54,626 nt of DNA from NCBI GenBank assembly GCA_947466535.1, contig CANIEV010000005.1:1-54626 (forward strand), given 5' to 3'. This document shows, in pieces, positions 31,660-39,624 of this stretch. The notes beneath the pieces are model-generated. The model was not told where the DNA came from and did no database searches. It worked only from the letters and a program-made list of their open reading frames with translations. Positions within the stretch are counted from its first letter, which is position 1. The number at the start of each line of letters is the position of its first letter. The DNA is from Betaproteobacteria bacterium. GTDB lineage: Bacteria; Pseudomonadota; Gammaproteobacteria; Burkholderiales; SG8-39. Both the position numbers and the translations under genes were made by a program.

Positions 31660-32664
31660 TTACGCCGCCGGCATGCCGAGATAGCGCCGCGCGTTGTCTT
31701 CGCGCAGCATCTTTTCGGCCTCGGCGCCGAGGCCTGCCGCGGCGACGGCGCCGTGCGGGTCGGTCTCGCAGATCGCAAACGGGTAGTCGGTGCCAATCAT
31801 GATCTGCGACAGGCCGAAGCGTTCGATGATGTAGCGCAGCGCGACCGGGTCGTACACCAGCGTGTCGTAGAAAAGTTTTTTCGCGTAGGTGCTCGGCGGG
31901 TGCGGGAGCGTGTCCTTCACCGCGGGAAAGACATTCCATCCATGTTCCAGGCGCGGCAGCACCATCGCGAAACCGCCGCCGCCGTGCGAGAAGCCGATAC
32001 GCAGTTTCGGGTGGCGTTCGATCACGCCGCCGGTGATCAGCGATGCGATGCCGAGCGCGACATCGCCTGGGAAGGCCACCACTTGTTCCAGGTTCGCCGG
32101 GCCGACGAGGCGGTCCTTGCCGGCGGGGCGCAGCGCGTGCACGAAGATCGTCGCGCCGAGTTCTTCTGCAGCGGCGAAGAAGGGATCGAAGCGCGGATCG
32201 CCGATCGACACTCCGTTGACGTGCGTGGCGAGTTCCACGCCAAGCAGCTTCTGCGATTTCAGGATGTGCTCGAGTTCGCGGATTGCGAGATCCACGTCCT
32301 GCAGCGGCACGCCGCCGAGGCCCGAGAAGCGGTCCGGGTGCGCGTTGCACAGGCCGGCGATCTCGTCGTTGATATGCCGCAGCAGCACCGCCGCATCCTC
32401 GGCCGGCAGCCAGTAGGAGAGCAGCTCGGGCATCGGCGAGACGACCTGGCGGCGGATGCGCATGCCGTCCATGTCGCTGATGCGTTTTTCGCCGTGCCAG
32501 CAGGCCTCGGTGACGCTGCGGTAGTTCTTTCCCTGGATCATCACGTGGGCGTGGCCGCAGCCGACGTGCTTCATCGAGGGCCAGGGGAGGTTGGCGCTCT
32601 TGCCGAGGTAGGCGGGGAATTCCGAGGGGACGAAATGCGTGTGTACGTCGATGCCGTTGATCAC
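31660..32664 (-). CDS. Amidohydrolase family protein, ACMSD type (2)
   Basis: 334 residues. Metal ligands: DVHTHF with His8 and His10, a histidine in FVHALRP, one in FSHGGGG and the aspartate in IGTDYPF. The branch is that of aminocarboxymuconate-semialdehyde decarboxylase and related decarboxylases or hydratases. It differs from the member at 2650 (for example GTDYPF versus GSDYPH). It lies 87 bp downstream of a DODA-type dioxygenase gene on the same strand; ring opening followed by decarboxylation is a sensible pairing (inference). Confidence 0.9.
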   Translation of the reverse strand: MINGIDVHTHFVPSEFPAYLGKSANLPWPSMKHVGCGHAHVMIQGKNYRSVTEACWHGEKRISDMDGMRIRRQVVSPMPELLSYWLPAEDAAVLLRHINDEIAGLCNAHPDRFSGLGGVPLQDVDLAIRELEHILKSQKLLGVELATHVNGVSIGDPRFDPFFAAAEELGATIFVHALRPAGKDRLVGPANLEQVVAFPGDVALGIASLITGGVIERHPKLRIGFSHGGGGFAMVLPRLEHGWNVFPAVKDTLPHPPSTYAKKLFYDTLVYDPVALRYIIERFGLSQIMIGTDYPFAICETDPHGAVAAAGLGAEAEKMLREDNARRYLGMPAA

Positions 32665-32751
32665 TGCGCGACTCTCCTTTTTGTCCGGGGAGGAGGGTAG
32701 CGCAATCGGCGCGGCGACGCTTCAGGTGTAAAGCGCCGCGGGAGGAAAGTG

Positions 32752-33570
32752 CTATGCGGCCTTGCGCAGCGATCCGTCGGCATCGACGGGATCAAAGACG
32801 TACGTATCCATCGCGAGAATGCGGTAGTCCACCGCATCGGTGATGCGCTTCGCTCCCGCGACATTGTCGGCTGCGCCGAGCGCGACGTGCAGTGGGATGA
32901 AGTGTTCCTCGCTCGGATGCGCGCGCACCGCGTGCGGTGCGATGCGGCGGTAGTCGACGAGCGCGTCTGTGTCGCCCGCGGAGATGCGGTCGTGCACCCA
33001 GGCCTGGAATTCGGCCACGTAGGGCTCGACGCCCGCGGCCTGCGCGCCGCCGCGGAATTCATGCAGGTTGTGGGTGAGCGAACCGGAGCCGACGATCAGC
33101 ACGCCTTCGTCGCGCAGCGGACGCAGGGCGCGGCCGAGTGCGAAGTGGTGCGCAGCGCCGAGGTGCGACTGCACCGCGAGCTGGGTGACCGGGATGTCGG
33201 CGTCGGGGTAGATGAAACGAAGCGGCGACCAGGCGCCGTGGTCGAGGCCGTGGCTCGGATGGATGCGCGCGGGCAGGCCGGCGGCGGTGAGAAAGTCGGC
33301 TGCGCGCTTCGCAAGTGCCGGCGCGCCGGGCGCGGGGTAGCGCAGCGCGAACAGCGGCGCGGGGAAGCCGTAGAAATCGTGAATCGTTTCGGGATGATCG
33401 GCGGCGCTCAGCGTGGGCGCGCTCTGGTCCCAGTGCGCCGAGATTACGAGTATGGCTTTCGGACGGGGCAGCGATGCACCGAGATGCTTGAGTGCTTCGC
33501 CGGCGGCGCCCGGCTCGAGCGCCATCATCGGCGATCCGTGCGAAACGAAAACGGCGGGCATACGGCTCAT
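32752..33570 (-). CDS. DODA-type extradiol ring-opening dioxygenase (LigB superfamily, YgiD-like)
   Basis: 272 residues. Metal-binding histidines are visible as His11 (VSHGSPM) and His46 (SAHWD), with further conserved DHGAWSPL and EEHFIPLHVALGAA. This is the pattern of the DOPA 4,5-dioxygenase/YgiD group, which cleaves catechol rings and often carries zinc or iron. A different branch from the LigB-like enzyme at 13950. M1 and M4 are both possible starts. The ACMSD-like amidohydrolase follows on the same strand. Confidence 0.92.
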   Translation of the reverse strand: MSRMPAVFVSHGSPMMALEPGAAGEALKHLGASLPRPKAILVISAHWDQSAPTLSAADHPETIHDFYGFPAPLFALRYPAPGAPALAKRAADFLTAAGLPARIHPSHGLDHGAWSPLRFIYPDADIPVTQLAVQSHLGAAHHFALGRALRPLRDEGVLIVGSGSLTHNLHEFRGGAQAAGVEPYVAEFQAWVHDRISAGDTDALVDYRRIAPHAVRAHPSEEHFIPLHVALGAADNVAGAKRITDAVDYRILAMDTYVFDPVDADGSLRKAA

Positions 33571-33703
33571 CGGATGTTCCTTGTCAATGCCTTACTTGCC
33601 ATTCCACAAGTATGCGGTGCCGTCGGTGTGCCAACCAGCCCTCCGTCCGGAACGGACTGTTGCATAAACCGACCCACTCGGGATGAGGTTCAAACGCCGG
33701 GAG

Positions 33704-34969
33704 TCAGAGTTCTAGCAGTGCGTCGGCGGCGGCGGTGGCGCCGTGCTCCTCGAACACCTGCGCGCCGGTGTGTGCGGCGCGTTCGGCCAGGGTGCGGTCT
33801 TCGAGAAGGTATTCAAGTTCGCCCGCGAGCCGGGGCGCGGTGACACGTCGAAACGGCAGCACGCGCGCGACGCCGAGACGCTTGCTGCGTGCGGCGTTGT
33901 CGGGCTGGTCGAAGGCCACCGGCACGATGAGTTGCGGCCGTCGCGCGGCGAGCGCCTGCGAGAGCGTGCCGATGCCAGCCTGATGCACTACCGCGGCGGC
34001 GTAGGGGAACACGAGCGAATAGGGCAGGTAGGGGAAAACCGCGATGTCGTCGCGATTGCCCAGGTCGGGCAACGGCTGGTCGCGCCCGGTGATCAGGATC
34101 GCGCGACGGCCGAGCGCGCGCGAGGCTTCGATCGCTTCCTCCCAGAAGTGGCCCGCGATCATCACCGCCGACGAGCCGAGTACGAACGCCAGCGGCGGAT
34201 CGCCCGCCTGCATGAAGTGCGATAGGCGTTCGGCGGTGGCTTGGTCGAGCGGCTTACCGTCGTAGAGCGGAAAGCCGCTGGTGCGGGTGTTCGCCGGCCA
34301 GTCGGACGCGGGCTCGGCAAGCAGGCGCGAGAATAGCGCGAGATTGAACATCGGGGAATACTGGCCCTCGAAAAACGCGGGGCCGCGCGGAGACGCGAGC
34401 CCGAGTTCGCTGCGCAGGCCGGCGATTTCGTGTTCCCATTGGCGGCCGGCTGTCTTGATGAGGCTGAAGACTGCGCGATACGGGCCGGGACCGAGATGGC
34501 GAAGCGCACGCAACCACGGCAGCGGCGCAAACACCGGAGGATCGACTGCGGAGAAGAGGCTCAATGGCGAGAGCACGGTGGACACCCAGGGCCGGCCGAG
34601 TTTTTCGGCCACCATTGGGAGGGTGACGGTGATCGGGTGGCTGACGACGAGGTCGGCGTCCGACGCGGCATGCTTGAGGTCTTCATAGGCCTGGCGCAGG
34701 TACGGCAGCACCAGCGTGCCGATGAGGAACTCGGGACCGCGTATCGGGTGAAAGAGCTTTTTCGCCACACCTGAGAAATCGCCGAACTCCGCCGCGCCCG
34801 GGCGCATCGGCGCGTATTCGATGCCTTCGGCTTCGATCGCGTCGCGGTGCATGTCGGTGGTGGCGATCACCGGGCGATGGCCGCGGCGCAGCAGCGCACG
34901 CGCAATGCCGATGTAGGGGAAGACGTCGCCGAGGGAGCCGAAGGTGGCGAAGAGGATGCGTTTGGCCAT
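33704..34969 (-). CDS. Glycosyltransferase, MGT/UGT (GT1) family
   Basis: The frame opens at 35053, but the ATG at 34969 (MAKRILFATFGSLGDVFPYI) is the family-typical beginning; 421 residues. The acceptor domain start GSLGDVFPYIGIARALLRRG and the donor-binding segment VVHQAGIGTLSQALAARRPQ, then PVAFDQPDNAARSKRLGVAR, are characteristic of GT1 enzymes such as rhamnosyltransferases and sterol glucosyltransferases. It would transfer a sugar from a nucleotide sugar to a lipid or small molecule. Single gene, divergent from the radical SAM gene. Confidence 0.9.
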   Translation of the reverse strand: MAKRILFATFGSLGDVFPYIGIARALLRRGHRPVIATTDMHRDAIEAEGIEYAPMRPGAAEFGDFSGVAKKLFHPIRGPEFLIGTLVLPYLRQAYEDLKHAASDADLVVSHPITVTLPMVAEKLGRPWVSTVLSPLSLFSAVDPPVFAPLPWLRALRHLGPGPYRAVFSLIKTAGRQWEHEIAGLRSELGLASPRGPAFFEGQYSPMFNLALFSRLLAEPASDWPANTRTSGFPLYDGKPLDQATAERLSHFMQAGDPPLAFVLGSSAVMIAGHFWEEAIEASRALGRRAILITGRDQPLPDLGNRDDIAVFPYLPYSLVFPYAAAVVHQAGIGTLSQALAARRPQLIVPVAFDQPDNAARSKRLGVARVLPFRRVTAPRLAGELEYLLEDRTLAERAAHTGAQVFEEHGATAAADALLEL

Positions 34970-35082
34970 TACGCTTCTCAAAGTACCAGATTCGGCGGAT
35001 TGGCTCGATCCGGTCGAGTTCGATATGTCTTTGGCATCGATCGGACAAGCCACGCGAACGCCGGTCGCTCTACACTCGCGGT

Positions 35083-36603
35083 ATGCCGGATATCGTCCTC
35101 GCCACGCTCAACGCACGCCATGTGCACGCCTCGCTCGGGCTGCGCTATTTGCACGCCAATCTCGGCGAGCTGGCGTCGCGCGCGCGGATTCGCGAGTTCG
35201 TGCTTGGCGCGGCCACTGCGGATCTGGTCGAGACGTTGCTTGCCGACTCTCCCGTGGTCGTCGGCTTCGGCGTGTACATCTGGAACGTGGAGGAAACCAC
35301 ACGCGCGGTGGCGATGCTGAAGCGCATCGCGCCCGAGGTGTGCGTCGTGGTCGGCGGGCCGGAGGTGAGTTTCGAGATCGACGGGCAACGAATCTGCGCG
35401 CTGGCCGATTACGTCGTCAAGGGGCAGGCGGACCTCGCGTTCGCGGACCTGTGCCGGCGCGTGCTTGCGGGCGACCGGCCCGCTGGACGCGTCATCGACG
35501 GCGGCGCGGCCGATCTGTCGAAGATCGCGCTTCCGTATTCGCTCTACACCGACGAGGACCTGCGCAATCGCTTTATCTACGTCGAGGCTTCGCGCGGCTG
35601 CCCGTTTCGCTGCGAGTTCTGTCTCTCCTCGCTCGACAAGACTGCGGTGCCCTTTGATCTGCCCGCGTTGCTTGCAGAGTTGGCTATGCTTCACAATCGC
35701 GGCGCGCGGCATTTCCGTTTCGTCGATCGCACCTTCAACCTGAAGGCGGCGGCGGGACTTGCGGTGCTGGAGTTCTTTCTCGATCGGCTGGATGAAAAAC
35801 TATTTCTTCATTTCGAGCTGATTCCGGATCATCTGCCCGAGGCGCTCAAGGCGGCGATCGCGCGCTTCCCCGCGGGGAGCCTGCATTTCGAAGTCGGTAT
35901 CCAGACCTGGAATCCGCAGGTGCAGTCCCTGATCTCGCGTCGGCAGGACAACGGTAAATCGGAGGAGAACCTGCGCTGGCTGCGCGAACATTCGAACGCG
36001 TTGGTGCATGCCGACCTGATCGCGGGCCTGCCGGGCGAGGACATGGTGAGTTTTGGCGCGGGCTTCGACCGCTTGCTTGCGCTCGGGCCGCACGAGATAC
36101 AAGTGGGCATTCTCAAGCGCCTGCGCGGCACGCCGATCGCGCGGCATACCGATGCGTTTGCGATGCGGTTCAATCCGGAGCCGCCATACAACGTACTTGC
36201 GACGGATCGGTTGTCGTTTTCCGAGTTGCAGGATATTTCGCGTTTCGCCCGCGCCTGGGAACTCGTCGCAAACTCCGGCCGGTTTGCGCGTGCACTGCAG
36301 CTGCTGGTGGGTGATAGTCCATTCCGGCATTTCATGGAGTTTGTCCGATGGCTGCAAGCGGTGAGCGGCAAGACGCACGGCATTGCGCTCGAGCGGCTGT
36401 TCGAATACGTTCATGAGTATCTTGTGTCGATCAAACGGATGGATGGAAATTCGGCGACCGAGGCGCTGGTCGCGGACTACGGTGCCAGCGGTGCGCACGG
36501 GCGGCCCGCGTTCATGCAGGAAGGCCTGACATCGAGCAGGCGCCGCGCGCGCGGTGCGGCGGGGCTGCGTCAGGCGCGGCACGTCCCGGCACGTTCGGGC
36601 TGA
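35083..36603 (+). CDS. B12-binding-domain radical SAM protein
   Basis: 506 residues. Residues 1-130 form a cobalamin-binding-like Rossmann domain (DIVLATLNARHVHASLGLRY, then VVVVGGPEVSFE); the radical SAM cluster motif is Cys173-x3-Cys177-x2-Cys180 (GCPFRCEFC), followed by FRFVDRTFN and the EVGIQTWNP segment. The C-terminal 150 residues match the DUF4080 type. The typical B12-binding DxHxxG is not obvious, as in many of this group. Reaction unknown. The last 25 residues are basic and low in complexity. A single-gene unit divergent from the glycosyltransferase. Confidence 0.88.
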   Translation: MPDIVLATLNARHVHASLGLRYLHANLGELASRARIREFVLGAATADLVETLLADSPVVVGFGVYIWNVEETTRAVAMLKRIAPEVCVVVGGPEVSFEIDGQRICALADYVVKGQADLAFADLCRRVLAGDRPAGRVIDGGAADLSKIALPYSLYTDEDLRNRFIYVEASRGCPFRCEFCLSSLDKTAVPFDLPALLAELAMLHNRGARHFRFVDRTFNLKAAAGLAVLEFFLDRLDEKLFLHFELIPDHLPEALKAAIARFPAGSLHFEVGIQTWNPQVQSLISRRQDNGKSEENLRWLREHSNALVHADLIAGLPGEDMVSFGAGFDRLLALGPHEIQVGILKRLRGTPIARHTDAFAMRFNPEPPYNVLATDRLSFSELQDISRFARAWELVANSGRFARALQLLVGDSPFRHFMEFVRWLQAVSGKTHGIALERLFEYVHEYLVSIKRMDGNSATEALVADYGASGAHGRPAFMQEGLTSSRRRARGAAGLRQARHVPARSG

Positions 36604-36713
36604 ACGTTGATCTGAATATCGGCAGATCGACGAGCAGATCAAAAGGGAAGCATCCCGGAGTGCGAGGGCCGGTGGAGTATCATCGACAGGACATCCTCGG
36701 GGAGGTCAACTTC

Positions 36714-37172
36714 ATGGAAGTCAAAGAGGTTCTGCGGGTCAAGGGCAGCACGTTGTTTACGGTGTCCCCCGAGTCACTTCTGTCGGATGCGGTGATCACG
36801 ATGTCCGAGCACGACATCGGATCGCTGGTCGTGATGGAGGCCGGCAAGCTGGCAGGCATGCTGACGTTCCGCGAGGTGATCGGAGTGCTCGCAATGCGGC
36901 AGAAGGAAAAGCGCGTCGGGCCGACTCCGCCGATCGCCGACATCCTGGTGAGCGAAGCACTGCAGCGCGACCCGATCACCAGCCGTCCGGACATGGATGT
37001 GGACGAACTGCGCGCGATCATGCTGAAGCATCACGCGCGGTATGTGCCGGTGATGGACGGCGACATGCTGCTTGGCGTGATTTCCTTCCACGACGTGGCT
37101 AAGGCCGTCCTCGAAGAGCGCAGCTTCGAGAACAAGATGCTCAAGGGCTACATCAAGAACTGGCCGGCGTAA
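36714..37172 (+). CDS. CBS-domain pair protein
   Basis: I take the ATG at 36714 (MEVKEVLRVKG), preceded by GGGGAGG with good spacing; the frame extends to 36660. 152 residues with two CBS motifs: the first from VSPESLLSDAVITMSEHDIG to AGMLTFREV, the second from RPDMDVDELRAIMLKHHARY to GVISFHDVAKAVL. Stand-alone CBS pairs bind adenosyl nucleotides and regulate partner proteins; no partner is evident. A GC hairpin without T-run lies at about 37267-37297 between it and the convergent gene. Confidence 0.9.
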   Translation: MEVKEVLRVKGSTLFTVSPESLLSDAVITMSEHDIGSLVVMEAGKLAGMLTFREVIGVLAMRQKEKRVGPTPPIADILVSEALQRDPITSRPDMDVDELRAIMLKHHARYVPVMDGDMLLGVISFHDVAKAVLEERSFENKMLKGYIKNWPA

Positions 37173-37304
37173 CGAAGGCGTTTGACCTGCACGCGCGCAG
37201 TACGCAGTGCAGAGAAAATCCACACTCTGAACGAAGTCAGACTGGATCAGATGCCGCCGGCACAGTCCCGGGTCGGCGCGAGGCCGAACCCCGGACGGGG
37301 AAAC

Positions 37305-37688
37305 TCAGACCGACTCGAGTTCCTTGGACGGCTCGTCGTCGCCGAGCATCCGGATCACCCGGGGTGTGCCCGAGGGCAGGCCGAGCGCGGACGGGCCGAC
37401 GCGGCGCAGCAACTCCGAAAAATCGTAACGACCGTCACTGGCCTTGAACGGCTCGATGTGCTCGGGTGTTTCCACCGCGGAATAGCGCCTGGCAGCGCGT
37501 GCACCTCGCATTACAGGCTCTCCGGCAACAACCGCATAGCCGCTACGAACCGCGTTCTGGATGCGAGGATGCACTTCCTTGGGAGGAAGCGTGGTCGCAG
37601 TGCAGATTTCCGCAATCGTCAGGGGCTTTTTGGTGATCGAGTTGAGAATTGCCCGGGTCTTGGGACTGAACTTGGGTGTTTTTTGCAT
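37305..37688 (-). CDS. Hypothetical protein with winged-helix-like N-terminus
   Basis: 127 residues. The N-terminal KTRAILNSITKKPLTIAEIC and KEVHPRIQNAVRSGYAVVAG look like a small winged helix-turn-helix domain; the remainder is charged with RRYSAVETPEH. The ATG at 37688 is preceded by GGAGAGATATT, a good Shine-Dalgarno. I do not recognise a family; it could be a phage- or plasmid-type regulator. It borders an AT-rich, gene-free stretch on its upstream side. Confidence 0.65.
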   Translation of the reverse strand: MQKTPKFSPKTRAILNSITKKPLTIAEICTATTLPPKEVHPRIQNAVRSGYAVVAGEPVMRGARAARRYSAVETPEHIEPFKASDGRYDFSELLRRVGPSALGLPSGTPRVIRMLGDDEPSKELESV

Positions 37689-38085
37689 AATATCTCTCCG
37701 TGGGTCGTGTCAATTCCGCCCTTACTGTTTTTGTCTCCACACCCAGCCCGCCCTCGTTGGAGCAGCTTTATTTATGTGTGCAATTTTGACACAAGACCGG
37801 TGAAAAGGTTGCAAAAAACGTCGATCCTGCACCAACAAATCCTCGGCTCACTACCTGTTTTGCAGATGAAACAATACTAAATCCATGAAAGCTATGGCTT
37901 TACCATCATTTCCATTTGCAATATAAGACAATTTTCAGAAATGTCGCAGTGCGGAATTTTTTCTGGATTCCGGGACGAAATGGCGTCGCAATCCGGGGGC
38001 GTGCCGGCGGCGGGCCTTTCGTCCTCTGCTTCAGGTATCTACGACACGTTTCGGAATTTCTTTAACCGGTCGGTGTAAGTAGTGG
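37689..38085. other. Gene-free, AT-rich stretch
   Basis: About 400 bp without a convincing gene. Base composition is visibly lower in G+C than the surroundings, especially 37740-37960 (for example AATATAAGACAATTTTCAG). A weak hairpin GGAAT/ATTCC lies near 37951-37971. It may contain the promoter of the regulator at 37688, and looks like foreign or decayed DNA. Confidence 0.6.
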
Positions 38086-38271
38086 CTAACGTCCTGGTTT
38101 TTTGTCCCATACGTAGCGGACGAATCGTTGCCAGCGCGAGGATTTGTTCGTCAACGCGTTGCGCGCCTGCAGCGCGGCGCGGTCGCGATCGGCGGATTTC
38201 TTCACCTGTTCATGAATCTGCCGCAGGGTGAGACCGCCCGGCGCCTTGAGTTTGTCCGGGTCGTCGCTCAT
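38086..38271 (-). CDS. Small hypothetical protein
   Basis: 61 residues, MSDDPDKLKAPGGLTLRQIH and on, highly charged, ending RYVWDKKPGR. Codon use is like that of real genes in this genome and the composition is protein-like, but no good Shine-Dalgarno precedes the ATG and no family is recognised. It is isolated between the AT-rich stretch and the two-hairpin element upstream of aroC. Confidence 0.5.
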   Translation of the reverse strand: MSDDPDKLKAPGGLTLRQIHEQVKKSADRDRAALQARNALTNKSSRWQRFVRYVWDKKPGR

Positions 38272-38370
38272 CGGGCCCGGCTAAGGCGAAGCGTGTTGGC
38301 GGATGCGGTCAGGGAGTACATACCCGCATGTTAGACTTTGCATTGATTTTCCGCGAGTTAGGGATAGCGC

Positions 38371-38476
38371 AAACAAGGGGGCGATGCCCCCAATGTTAGT
38401 CCCCTGCTCCAATCCCCCACTTCAGAGGGAAGCTTCGCTTGATTCGTCGCAGAATATGAATTGATCAGAGCTTCCT
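38371..38476 (+). repeat. Two-hairpin intergenic element, copy 3 (upstream of aroC)
   Basis: Hairpin I 38377-38391: GGGGGC, loop GAT, GCCCCC, with AACA/TGTT able to extend it. Hairpin II 38428-38475: GGAAGCT/AGCTTCC, an internal loop, then TTGATTC/GAATTGA with two G-U pairs. Its loop sequence (CGTCGCAGAATAT) closely matches copy 1 (CGTTGCACGATAT). It ends 16 bp before the aroC ATG, so it would be in the 5' leader of the message. Confidence 0.75.
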
Positions 38477-38492
38477 TACACGAGTAATTTCC

Positions 38493-39593
38493 ATGTCCGG
38501 CAACAGCTTCGGCACCCTGTTTTGCGTAACCTCCTTCGGCGAATCCCACGGTCCGGCCCTTGGAGGCGTAATCGACGGCTGCCCGCCGGGCATGTCGCTC
38601 GACGCGGCGGACATCCAGAAGCAACTCGACCGGCGCAAACCGGGCACCTCACGTCATGTGACGCAGCGCCAGGAATCGGACCGGATCGAGCTTCTGTCGG
38701 GGATTTTCGAGGGAAAAACCACCGGCACGCCGATCGGCTTCGTGATCCGCAACGAGGACCAGCGCTCCAAGGACTATTCGGACATCGCCCGGACCTTCCG
38801 TCCCGGTCATGCGGATTACACCTATACACAGAAGTACGGCTTTCGCGATTTTCGCGGCGGCGGACGCGCGTCGGCTCGCGAAACCACGGTACGGGTAGCG
38901 GCGGGCGCGGTTGCAAAAAAATGGCTGGCCGAAACCTACGGCGTCGTGGTGCGCGGCTACCTGTCGCAACTCGGTCCGCATGTCGTGCCGTTCAAGCGCT
39001 GGGATGCGGTGGGTGCGAATCCGTTTTTCGTCGCCGACCCGGATGCGGTGCCGGCGCTCGAAGCCTTCATGGATGACCTGAGGCGCGACGGCGATTCCTG
39101 TGGCGCGCGCGTGACGGTGATTGCCGAGGGCGTTCCTGTTGGCTGGGGCGAACCGGTGTACGGCAGACTCGACGCGGACATCGCCGCGGGCATGATGGGA
39201 ATCAACGCGGTGAAGGGCGTGGAAATCGGTGCGGGATTTGAGTCGGTCGACCAGCGAGGGAGCGTGCACGGCGACGAACTCACGCCGGAGGGCTTTCTTT
39301 CGAATCATGCGGGCGGCGTGTTGGGTGGCATTTCTACGGGGCAGGATGTGGTGGTGAGCATCGCACTGAAACCGACTTCGTCAATCCGAATTCCGAGGCA
39401 ATCAATCGATCTGGACGGCAAGCCCGTGACAGTCGCCACGACCGGGCGCCACGACCCCTGCGTGGGCATACGCGCCACTCCCATCGCCGAGGCGATGCTG
39501 GCCTGCGTACTGATGGACCATGCGTTGCGCCATCGGGCGCAGTGCGGTGACGTGACGACAGTCACGCCGAAAATCGGCGAGCGACGCGGCTGA
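38493..39593 (+). CDS. aroC: Chorismate synthase
   Basis: 366 residues, full length. Signature sequences are [20 protein letters not shown] at the start, a central [20 protein letters not shown] and [16 protein letters not shown] near the end. It catalyses the last shikimate-pathway step, EPSP to chorismate, using reduced FMN. It is a single gene with the two-hairpin element directly upstream and only a weak Shine-Dalgarno (ACGAG). In related bacteria an MFS transporter gene follows aroC; here a 1038-codon gene on the other strand lies between them. Confidence 0.97.
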   Translation: MSGNSFGTLFCVTSFGESHGPALGGVIDGCPPGMSLDAADIQKQLDRRKPGTSRHVTQRQESDRIELLSGIFEGKTTGTPIGFVIRNEDQRSKDYSDIARTFRPGHADYTYTQKYGFRDFRGGGRASARETTVRVAAGAVAKKWLAETYGVVVRGYLSQLGPHVVPFKRWDAVGANPFFVADPDAVPALEAFMDDLRRDGDSCGARVTVIAEGVPVGWGEPVYGRLDADIAAGMMGINAVKGVEIGAGFESVDQRGSVHGDELTPEGFLSNHAGGVLGGISTGQDVVVSIALKPTSSIRIPRQSIDLDGKPVTVATTGRHDPCVGIRATPIAEAMLACVLMDHALRHRAQCGDVTTVTPKIGERRG

Positions 39594-39624
39594 GGTTTTC
39601 CGGCGCGGGGCTTTCAGCTCAGCC

